NCBI GenBank assembly: GCA_958447445.1
Contig: CAUDAE010000025.1
Location: 1 to 17,686, forward strand
Length of the DNA: 17,686 nt
Reading direction: 5' to 3'
From: an uncultured Collinsella sp.
GTDB taxonomy: Bacteria > Actinomycetota > Coriobacteriia > Coriobacteriales > Coriobacteriaceae
Shown: positions 1 to 5,632 of the stretch, piece after piece
Numbering within the stretch: the first letter of the stretch is position 1
Layout: each line of letters opens with the position of its first letter
The notes under the pieces: generated by a model
Database searches by the model: none
Told to the model about the DNA's origin: nothing
Seen by the model: only the letters and a program-made list of their open reading frames with translations
Translations under genes and position numbers: made by a program

Positions 1-56
1 CGCCGTGCGCCATCCTCAGCGTCCTATTTGGAACGCAGATAGCGCCCGATCGGCAT

Positions 57-98
57 AAAAAGTGCCCCCGATGGCAAATTACGCCATCGGGGGCACTT
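57..98 (-). terminator. Rho-independent terminator after the leftward LacI-type gene
   Basis: Positions 61-75 and 83-97 form a perfect GC-rich hairpin (arm AGTGCCCCCGATGGC, 7-nt loop), extended by an A-T pair at 60/98. Read leftward it is followed by a run of T (57-61 on the plus strand is AAAAA). Read rightward it lacks a good T-run. It lies about 90 bp past the stop of the LacI-type gene and fits as its terminator. Positions 1-56 to its left show no supported feature. Confidence 0.8.
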
Positions 99-188
99 AA
101 AACAGTCGTTCTGCACCTCATTCAGGGCATGCCAATGCTGAATACTCCCAAAAATGCACGTCGCAAGAGGGGGTACCTGCTCAATCGG

Positions 189-1268
189 CTAAATACCCGC
201 AAGTTCGCAGTAGCGGTCGACATTGCTGGCAAATACCATCTCGACGGCACCCTTCTGGACGGGCACCGTCGGGGTCCTTCCCCACAGCAGATAATCGCCC
301 AGCGTCTTAGCGCCGCGATACGCCAGGCTCGTCGGGTCCTTATAGACAGTATTCGCAAAGATACCGCGGCGCAAGGCCAGAACCCTTTTGGGAAACAGGT
401 CGGTGCCGATCACCATGACCCGACCGGCCTTGCCGGTCGAGACGAGCGCGTCGGCAACCACTTCGGAACCAACGGCAAAAACGCTACAGATAAGTTCGGG
501 GGCGTCCGGCGCACTCAAGCGCTTTTCGAGCTCATGCTCGAGTTGTTTGACTTGCGCATGGGCACCTGCAAGATCCTCAACCTGCCATGGAATATCACGT
601 TCGCGCAGGTAATTGTGGAAGGCGCGGGCGGTTAGATAGTGCGAATCGGTATATGGGTCGCCTGTCAAAAGGAGCACGCGGGCGTCGGCCCCAGAAGCAT
701 GGACCAGGTTTGCCGCCTGCTCGGCCATAAGGCTGCCTGCCGTCGAATAATCGGCCAAGCTCGCACCCAAACGATTCAAATGCGGACGGTCGCCGTCGAC
801 AAGCTCAATCGTCACGCCCGCCTCGGCGATCTGCCCCAAAAGCTCAGTCGCACGATCGTCGCCCGGCGCATAGGCGAGCAAGCCATCAATCTTCTCGCCC
901 ACCTGCAGACGCTCGTCGATTTGCTCGAGTGCATCAGCGTAGCCGCCCACGCCAAATTCAACGCGCTCAACCGTAATGCCCCGGTCGATGACCTCCTGTT
1001 CAAAGCGATTGCAGCCTTCCCACAGGTAACGGAAAAAGTACGCTCCCTCGCGCGATGCGCGGGGCAGGCAAAACACCAGATTGATATCCTTGCGGCGCAG
1101 GCTTGAGGCACTTGTGTTGCGGTGATAGCCCATGGCCTCGGCCTTAGCGTTCACCTTGGCGCGCACGGATTCGCTCACGCCGGCCTTTCCCGTCAGAGCC
1201 TTGTGCACGGTATTGATGGAAACGCCAAGCTCGGCGGCTATGTCCTTCATGGTTACGCGAGCGCTCAT
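189..1268 (-). CDS. LacI-family transcriptional regulator, target unknown
   Basis: A 359-residue DNA-binding regulator, a normal length for the LacI/GalR family. The N-terminus has the LacI helix-turn-helix (MKDIAAELGVSINTVHKAL, about residues 7-25), followed by the hinge region and a periplasmic-binding-protein-like effector domain from about residue 62 to the end (LLLTGDPYTDSHY and VMVIGTDLFPKRV are typical strand and loop segments). The expected ligand is a sugar or related small molecule, but nothing nearby identifies it. The start at 1268 has a GGAG about 9 nt upstream; an in-frame Met at 1250 begins directly at the HTH and is a weaker alternative. The gene is single, leftward, and ends in the terminator at 57-98. 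Its targets may lie left of the window. Confidence 0.88.
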   Translation of the reverse strand: MSARVTMKDIAAELGVSINTVHKALTGKAGVSESVRAKVNAKAEAMGYHRNTSASSLRRKDINLVFCLPRASREGAYFFRYLWEGCNRFEQEVIDRGITVERVEFGVGGYADALEQIDERLQVGEKIDGLLAYAPGDDRATELLGQIAEAGVTIELVDGDRPHLNRLGASLADYSTAGSLMAEQAANLVHASGADARVLLLTGDPYTDSHYLTARAFHNYLRERDIPWQVEDLAGAHAQVKQLEHELEKRLSAPDAPELICSVFAVGSEVVADALVSTGKAGRVMVIGTDLFPKRVLALRRGIFANTVYKDPTSLAYRGAKTLGDYLLWGRTPTVPVQKGAVEMVFASNVDRYCELAGI

Positions 1269-1362
1269 GCGGTTACTCCGTTATAGATAAGTTGCCAATT
1301 AATAGTCCAGTTAACGATACCCCAAAAATACTCTTCGACTCGCCGTGCTCTCCCTCAAATGC

Positions 1363-1399
1363 ACAAAGCGCCCCGCGAACGGATGCTCGCGAGGCGCTT
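1363..1399 (-). terminator. Terminator after the FeoB-associated gene
   Basis: AAGCGCC (1366-1372) with CGCGA (1374-1378) pairs with TCGCG (1387-1391) and GGCGCTT (1393-1399), with one internal mismatch. Read leftward it is followed by TTTGTGCATTT, a modest T-rich tail. It starts 14 bp past the stop of the small Cys-rich gene. Confidence 0.65.
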
Positions 1400-1412
1400 A
1401 GATGTCTGGGCC

Positions 1413-1613
1413 TTACTTGATTCCGCGGCCCAAGTCTTCGGCGATTTTGTCCACGCCCTTAAGTGCGGCGCACGTCTTTTTGTTGGAGCAATGCCCCGTG
1501 CAAACGCCACCCTGAGCGCAGTCGGCGCAGGTGCCCTTGCGGTAGATGCGCACGCACACGGCGACAAACGCAATACCGATAACAGCCAGTACAACAATAT
1601 CGATAGGTGCCAT
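1413..1613 (-). CDS. FeoB-associated Cys-rich membrane protein
   Basis: A 66-residue protein with one N-terminal membrane helix (about residues 3-22) and a short cytoplasmic tail rich in cysteine (Cys29, 32, 38, 42, 48, plus Cys20 inside the helix). This is the pattern of the FeoB-associated Cys-rich family, which is usually coded beside feoB. The role is inferred to be helping Fe(II) transport, perhaps replacing the Cys-rich C-terminal tail of enterobacterial FeoB, which this FeoB lacks. A strong AGGAGG sits 6 nt before the ATG. It follows feoB on the same strand after about 205 bp but is separated from it by a strong terminator, so it probably has its own promoter or depends on read-through. 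Confidence 0.85.
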   Translation of the reverse strand: MAPIDIVVLAVIGIAFVAVCVRIYRKGTCADCAQGGVCTGHCSNKKTCAALKGVDKIAEDLGRGIK

Positions 1614-1664
1614 AGCAAGCCTCCTCTAGTTAACCATCACTTACTTTACCCCATTCTCCACCTA

Positions 1665-1689
1665 CCAAATAGGGACAGGTTTATTTTGG
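1665..1689. repeat. Small imperfect palindrome, possible REP-like remnant
   Basis: CCAAATA (1665-1671) and TATTTTGG (1682-1689) form an imperfect inverted pair around GGGACAGGTT. It sits in the 140-bp gap between the FeoB-associated gene and the feoB terminator. The core GGGACAGGTTTATTTT resembles repeats found near REP-associated tyrosine transposases, from memory only. No transposase is in the window. Confidence 0.25.
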
Positions 1690-1755
1690 TCGGTTTTATC
1701 TGCGGAAACGCCACATCTTACTTCTGGAGCAAAGCAATCTGTCACCCCATTGCGT

Positions 1756-1789
1756 CAAAAAGCCCGAGTGTCGCTGGGACACCCGGGCT
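1756..1789 (-). terminator. feoB terminator
   Basis: Stem 1761-1772 pairs with 1778-1789 (AGCCCGAGTGTC against GACACCCGGGCT, one mismatch) around a 5-nt loop. Read leftward it is followed by TTTTT. It begins 30 bp past the feoB stop. Confidence 0.85.
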
Positions 1790-1818
1790 CGTGGAAAGGG
1801 GTTAATCCTTATTCGGAC

Positions 1819-4146
1819 TTAAGCGGAAACTGCGGCGGAGGCAGCGTTGGTCTCGTCCTCGTCGGTCCATGCATGCTTGGGCATGGGACGGAAGATCTGG
1901 AAGAGCATCGCAACCAGCAGCATGATGGCCACAATCGTCCAGATACCAAACTGTCCAAGGACAAGCAGGTTGTAGAACTGGTTGATGAACAGGCCGATTA
2001 CCCAAGCGAAGGCGCACTCGTAGCCGATGGCAATCGCAGTCCACTTGCCGGAATCCATCTGGTTGCGAATAGTACCTATGGCGGCAAAGCACGGAGCGCA
2101 CAGCAGATTGAAAGCGCCAAAGGCAACGCAAGCGCCCATGGTCGGGAACATGCCGGCGAACGCGGTCCACAGGCTCGGGTCAGTCTCGCCGGCGTCGGCG
2201 ACGGACAGCAGCGAGCCGGCGGTGGCGACGACGTTCTCCTTGGCGACAAGGCCAGAGACGGTCAGTGCGGTTGCCTGCCAGGTGCTAAAGCCGAGCGGGG
2301 CGAAGATCCAAGCGACCAGGTTGCCCAGCATGGCAAGCACGGAGTAGTCCATAAACTCCTCGGGGATGCCGTCCATCGCAGGCAGGAAGCCAAAGGAACC
2401 GTTATAGCTACCAAAGTTGGAGAGGAACCAAACGACGACGGTGGACGCAAAGATGACCGTGCCGGCCTTCTTGATAAAGGCCCAGCAGCGCTCCCACACG
2501 TGCAGCGCCCAGGAACGGATCGCCGGGAAGTGGTAGGCAGGAAGCTCCATGACAAACGGGGTCGGACGGCCGGCGAAGAGCTTGGTCTTCTTGAGCATGA
2601 GGCCCGAGGCGATGACGGCAAAGACGCCCAGGAAGTAGAAGAGCGGGCTGATCCATGCGGCCGTGGTGGAAGAATCGCCAATGATGGAGCCCATGAGCAG
2701 GGCGATGATCGGCAGCTTGGCGCCGCAGGGGATGAACGTGGTGGTCATGACCGTCATGCGGCGGTCCTTCTCGTTCTGGATGGTCTTGGTGGCCATGACG
2801 CCGGGGACGCCGCAGCCCGAGGACACGAGCATGGGGATGAACGACTTACCGGACAGGCCAAAGCGGCGGAACACGCGGTCCATGATGAAGGCGACGCGGG
2901 CCATGTAACCGCAGTCCTCCAGGAAGGACAGCATCACGAACAGCAGGAACATCTGCGGCACAAAGCCGAAGATGGCGCCCAGACCGCCGACGATACCGTC
3001 GCAGACCAGCGAATCGACCAGGCCACCGTCCTCGGTGCCACCCGCCACGAGGGCATCGTGCACCATGGTGGTGATACCCGGGACATAGGGGCCGTACTGT
3101 GCCGGGTCGACCGAGTCGGCGTCGTCACCCGCGGCCTCGACAGCCTCATCGTAAGCATCGCGGCCCTGACCGAGCACATACCAACCGTCGGTGCCAAAGA
3201 GCTGATCGTTGGTGAAGTCGGTCACCGTGCCGCCCAGAGTGGAAACGGCGATGTAGTACACGCAGAACATGATGACGACAAAGATCGGCAGGCCCAGGAT
3301 ACGGTTGGTAACCACGCGGTCGATCTTCTCGGAGGTGCTCATCTTTGCCGGAGCCTTGGTGAGACACTCGTCAATGATGTGGGCAATCACGCCGTAACGC
3401 TCGCCGGTGATGATGGACTCGGCGTCGTCGTCGCAGTCCTGCTCGCACTGGGCGACCAGCTCCTCCACGCGAGCGGTCTTCTCCTTGGTGAGGTTGATGA
3501 GCTTGCAGGCGTCCGCGTCGCGCTCGAACAGCTTGACGGCGTAATAGCGGCGCTTTTTGGCGGGAACGCTTGCCGGCAGATTGTTCTCGATGTGGTCCAG
3601 AACGTCCTCGATGGAGGAATCGAACTTGTGCTCCGGCACCTGGCCCTTAGAAGCAGCGGACTTCTTGACCTGCTCGAAGAGCTCCTTGATGCCCTTGTTC
3701 TTAAGAGCCGAGATCATCATGACCGGGCAGCCGAGCTTCTTGGAGAGCTTGTCCGTGTCGATCTTATCGCCGTTCTTCTCGACCAGGTCGGCCATGTTGA
3801 GGGCGACGACTACGGGCAGGCCGGTCTCGATAACCTGAAGCGCCAGGTACAGGTTGCGCTCGAGGTTGGTGGCATCGACAACCTGGACGACCACATCGGG
3901 CTCGCCGCTCATGAGGTAATCGCGCGAGCATTGCTCCTCGGGGCTGTAGGGGGAAAGCGAGTAGATGCCAGGGAGGTCCGTGATGGTAACGTTCTTGTCG
4001 CTTAGGAGCTTGGCCTCCTTTTTCTCAACCGTGACGCCGGGCCAGTTGCCAACGTAGCCGTTGGCGCCGGTGATCAGGTTGAAAAGCGTGGTCTTGCCGC
4101 AGTTGGGGTTACCCGCCAACGCGACATGGATCTGAGAATCCGCCAT
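1819..4146 (-). CDS. feoB: Ferrous iron transport protein B (FeoB)
   Basis: A 775-residue inner-membrane Fe(II) transporter with an N-terminal G-protein domain, close to the 773 residues of E. coli FeoB. GTPase motifs are complete: G1 GNPNCGKT (12-19), G2 Thr39, G3 DLPG (57-60), G4 NMAD (117-120), G5 SAL (146-148). A helical linker spans about 165-275. The membrane region starts near 283 and carries both Gate-domain signatures, GCGVPGV (444-450) and PCGAKLPI (473-480). Between the first membrane helix and the first Gate lies an acidic, non-hydrophobic stretch (about 310-375, many Asp and Glu) that is longer than in E. coli. The C-terminus has no Cys cluster; a separate Cys-rich gene lies downstream. 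The start at 4146 has AAGGA about 7 nt upstream. It is the last gene of a feoA-feoA-feoB series, with a 123-bp gap before it containing a palindrome like an iron-regulator box. Confidence 0.97.
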   Translation of the reverse strand: MADSQIHVALAGNPNCGKTTLFNLITGANGYVGNWPGVTVEKKEAKLLSDKNVTITDLPGIYSLSPYSPEEQCSRDYLMSGEPDVVVQVVDATNLERNLYLALQVIETGLPVVVALNMADLVEKNGDKIDTDKLSKKLGCPVMMISALKNKGIKELFEQVKKSAASKGQVPEHKFDSSIEDVLDHIENNLPASVPAKKRRYYAVKLFERDADACKLINLTKEKTARVEELVAQCEQDCDDDAESIITGERYGVIAHIIDECLTKAPAKMSTSEKIDRVVTNRILGLPIFVVIMFCVYYIAVSTLGGTVTDFTNDQLFGTDGWYVLGQGRDAYDEAVEAAGDDADSVDPAQYGPYVPGITTMVHDALVAGGTEDGGLVDSLVCDGIVGGLGAIFGFVPQMFLLFVMLSFLEDCGYMARVAFIMDRVFRRFGLSGKSFIPMLVSSGCGVPGVMATKTIQNEKDRRMTVMTTTFIPCGAKLPIIALLMGSIIGDSSTTAAWISPLFYFLGVFAVIASGLMLKKTKLFAGRPTPFVMELPAYHFPAIRSWALHVWERCWAFIKKAGTVIFASTVVVWFLSNFGSYNGSFGFLPAMDGIPEEFMDYSVLAMLGNLVAWIFAPLGFSTWQATALTVSGLVAKENVVATAGSLLSVADAGETDPSLWTAFAGMFPTMGACVAFGAFNLLCAPCFAAIGTIRNQMDSGKWTAIAIGYECAFAWVIGLFINQFYNLLVLGQFGIWTIVAIMLLVAMLFQIFRPMPKHAWTDEDETNAASAAVSA

Positions 4147-4166
4147 TCAATCCTTCTTCCTTGTGT

Positions 4167-4192
4167 GCCTGCGCTGCTTTCTCCGCGCAGGC
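4167..4192 (-). promoter_or_regulatory. Hairpin in the feoB 5' leader
   Basis: Perfect 8-bp arms GCCTGCGC (4167-4174) and GCGCAGGC (4185-4192) enclose a 10-nt loop. On the leftward transcript it lies just before the feoB ribosome-binding site (AAGGAAGAAGG). There is no T-run, so it is unlikely to be a terminator. It could affect RNA stability or translation. Confidence 0.4.
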
Positions 4193-4220
4193 TGGATAAT
4201 GTGCTTCAAAGATGCTGCAT

Positions 4221-4243
4221 TAAGTTAGAAAAACCTAACTTTA
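4221..4243 (-). promoter_or_regulatory. Candidate DtxR-type iron-repressor box upstream of feoB
   Basis: AAGTTAG (4222-4228) and CTAACTT (4235-4241) are perfect 7-bp inverted half-sites around a 6-nt spacer. The leftward strand reads AAGTTAGGTTTTTCTAACTT. The TTAGG...CTAA layout resembles sites of the DtxR/IdeR/MntR metalloregulator family. It lies 75-97 bp before the feoB start, between feoA and feoB, which suggests an internal iron-controlled promoter. No clear -35/-10 pair was identified. Confidence 0.5.
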
Positions 4244-4269
4244 TCTGCAGAAATATGCGCCACGAGTCC

Positions 4270-4491
4270 TTACTGGACCTCGACGACGGCGGCCTCCTCC
4301 TTGCGGATGGAAAGCTCGTAGCCGCGCACGTTGATCTCGACCGGATCACCGAGCGGTGCGACCTTCACGACCTTGAACGAAGTGCCCTTGATGAGCCCCA
4401 GGTCCATAAGGTGGCGGCGAAGCGCACCCTCACCGTGAAGCTTGACGATGGTGGAGCTCTCGCCCACCTTAACGTCACCCAACGTCTTCAT
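4270..4491 (-). CDS. feoA: FeoA family protein (second feoA)
   Basis: A 73-residue cytoplasmic protein made of one FeoA (SH3-like beta-barrel) domain. The conserved core is RRHLMDLGLIKGTSFKVVK, then PLGDPVEINVRGYELSIRKEEA, closely matching the family consensus. FeoA proteins assist FeoB, probably by contacting its cytoplasmic domain; the mechanism is not settled. It lies between the first feoA (39 bp upstream) and feoB (123 bp downstream). An AAGGGGG stretch about 8 nt before the ATG can serve as ribosome-binding site. Confidence 0.92.
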   Translation of the reverse strand: MKTLGDVKVGESSTIVKLHGEGALRRHLMDLGLIKGTSFKVVKVAPLGDPVEINVRGYELSIRKEEAAVVEVQ

Positions 4492-4530
4492 CCTCTTGTC
4501 CCCCTTTCGGTTTTTATGAAATGCTGCAGA

Positions 4531-4773
4531 CTAACCGACGGTCATGATGTGCATGGCAACCTTGGAATCGATACCAAAGCGTGCGCCCAGCACGGTGACG
4601 ATAATATTGGCGCCACTCGAGCTCACCACGTGGATTTCGTTGCCCTCGACAAAGCCGAGGTCCTTGAGGTGGTGTTTCATGTCCTCATTGCCCTTTACAC
4701 GGGACACGCGCACGGTTTCGCCCGCTTTTACCATCGAAAGCGGCATGGCCGGCATCTGCGGTCCGCAAGACAT
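4531..4773 (-). CDS. feoA: FeoA family protein (first feoA)
   Basis: An 80-residue FeoA-domain protein. After a short leader with a Cys (MSCGPQMPAMPLSMV), the FeoA fold follows: GETVRVSRVKGNEDMKHHL, KDLGFVEGNEIHVVS, then ANIIVTVLGARFGIDSKVA. It is the first gene of the feo unit. It differs clearly from the second FeoA, so the pair is not a recent duplication. AGGAG lies 8 nt before the ATG. The upstream region holds a perfect 15-bp inverted repeat at 4816-4869 that probably controls the unit. Confidence 0.92.
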   Translation of the reverse strand: MSCGPQMPAMPLSMVKAGETVRVSRVKGNEDMKHHLKDLGFVEGNEIHVVSSSGANIIVTVLGARFGIDSKVAMHIMTVG

Positions 4774-4815
4774 GAGTGGCTCCTAACGTCAGTTCGTCCT
4801 CAACATCGACGCGAT

Positions 4816-4869
4816 AAAAGTTAACCACGTCTATGTTCGCTTTAGTAAACTAGCACGTGGTTAACTTTT
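4816..4869 (-). promoter_or_regulatory. 15-bp perfect inverted repeat in the feo promoter region
   Basis: AAAAGTTAACCACGT (4816-4830) recurs as its exact reverse complement at 4855-4869, separated by 24 bp. The spacer holds a smaller dyad, TAGTAAACTA (4843-4852). The nearer arm is 43 bp before the first feoA start, so the repeat probably surrounds or overlaps the feo promoter. It may be a two-site operator with arm centres 39 bp apart, or form a cruciform or RNA stem. It does not carry the TTAGG half-site seen upstream of feoB, so a different regulator may act here. Confidence 0.6.
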
Positions 4870-4916
4870 TGAAAAGGGTCCCCATTCAGATTTCGAAAAA
4901 GTTTCCTATACGAAAC

Positions 4917-4953
4917 AAAAGGGCGCGGCAAAGGAACATCCTTTACCACGCCC
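4917..4953 (-). terminator. ptsH terminator
   Basis: Positions 4921-4934 and 4940-4953 form a 14-bp stem with a 5-nt loop. On the leftward RNA all 14 positions pair, two as G-U wobbles; on the rightward RNA those two would be A-C mismatches. Read leftward it is followed by TTTTGTTT. It lies 9 bp past the HPr stop. Confidence 0.85.
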
Positions 4954-4961
4954 TGTCACGC

Positions 4962-5210
4962 TTAAAGCGAGAGATTTCTGATCGATGTGACACAGGAGGC
5001 CTCATCTACGCCCGAAACGCGGAAGATGATGTCCTCGCCGCACTCGCCGTAGAGAGCCATGAGTCCCATGACATCGCGGCCATCCGTGTGGCGATCGCCG
5101 ATGCTGACTGACACGTCGCTACGATGCTTGGCAATGATGTCATAGAGCAGCGCAACCGGGCGGGCATGTAATCCCAACGGATCTTTAATCGTCTTTGTAA
5201 ACTCGACCAT
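4962..5210 (-). CDS. ptsH: HPr-like phosphocarrier protein
   Basis: An 82-residue protein of the HPr family, the phosphate carrier of the PEP:sugar phosphotransferase system. The active-site motif GLHARP puts the phospho-accepting histidine exactly at His15, with Arg17. Without gaps, the regulatory Ser46 of Firmicutes HPr (SIMGVM) aligns with Asp46 (DVMGLM), so serine phosphorylation by HPr kinase at this position is impossible. The start at 5210 is chosen because GGGAGGGG lies just upstream and gives the usual HPr numbering; the open frame extends to 5234 without another good site. It is a single gene with its own terminator and a TACAAT -10 candidate at 5266-5271. No PTS enzyme is adjacent, so a regulatory HPr paralogue is possible. 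Confidence 0.88.
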   Translation of the reverse strand: MVEFTKTIKDPLGLHARPVALLYDIIAKHRSDVSVSIGDRHTDGRDVMGLMALYGECGEDIIFRVSGVDEASCVTSIRNLSL

Positions 5211-5265
5211 GTCCCCTCCCACGACATCGCACATTCGGCCGGCAAAACCCAGCCACGTGGTAGCT

Positions 5266-5271
5266 ATTGTA
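5266..5271 (-). promoter_or_regulatory. ptsH: Candidate -10 box for ptsH
   Basis: The leftward strand reads TACAAT, five of six matches to the sigma-70 -10 consensus, 55 bp before the HPr start. No convincing -35 is seen 16-18 bp upstream. An 8-bp palindrome CCACGTGG (5253-5260) lies just downstream of this box. Confidence 0.4.
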
Positions 5272-5308
5272 CCGTTAGATGCTTCTCGAGAGCCCCTCTG
5301 AACACCTC

Positions 5309-5528
5309 GTGGTCAAAAAGTGGCAAATATGAGTACTGTCACCAATTTAGTAGCAGCAAAATCGAGAGCAAATTGCCTAATTTGAGCGATTCGAAGAGGT
5401 TGAAAGCCGTCAAACGCCCTTTAAAGGGGGCCAGATAAATTGATTATGAGCCCATTTTCGCTCAGAGCAGGCCGAAAAATATGACACCTCTTTTGCAACA
5501 GTACTCATATTTGGTATTTTTTGACCAC
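5309..5528. mobile_element. 220-bp MITE-like element with 31-bp terminal inverted repeats
   Basis: The gap of about 420 bp between ptsH and the permease holds no gene but contains this structure. Left arm 5309-5339 (GTGGTCAAAAAGTGGCAAAT...) and right arm 5498-5528 are reverse complements at 28 of 31 positions. The three mismatches cluster in the middle of the arm; both ends match perfectly. The 158-bp interior is AT-richer than the surrounding genes, has no coding capacity, and contains a 12-bp palindrome CCCTTTAAAGGG (5417-5428) and a small stem-loop at 5447-5464. Long terminal inverted repeats around a short non-coding core fit a non-autonomous transposon or a genome-wide structured repeat. 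No target-site duplication was clear, and only one copy is in this window. Confidence 0.6.
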
Positions 5529-5553
5529 AGGGTCCAAAACCATGCTCCAAAAC

Positions 5554-5585
5554 ACAAAAGGAGGGGCCTCGTAAGGCCCCTCCTT
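5554..5585 (-). terminator. Permease terminator
   Basis: AAGGAGGGGCC (5558-5568) and GGCCCCTCCTT (5575-5585) form a perfect 11-bp stem with a 6-nt loop. Read leftward it is followed by TTTTGTGTTTT. It lies 48 bp past the permease stop. Confidence 0.85.
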
Positions 5586-5632
5586 AGGAAAGGGAATCGA
5601 TTTATTCCACAGCCGTAGATTAATCCTAGCCG

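Noticed and set aside
1750..4005. A 751-codon open frame on the plus strand opposite feoB
   Set aside because: Its translation is low-complexity, rich in Gly, Asp, His and Arg, and matches no family; it arises from the GC-biased third positions of feoB on the other strand.
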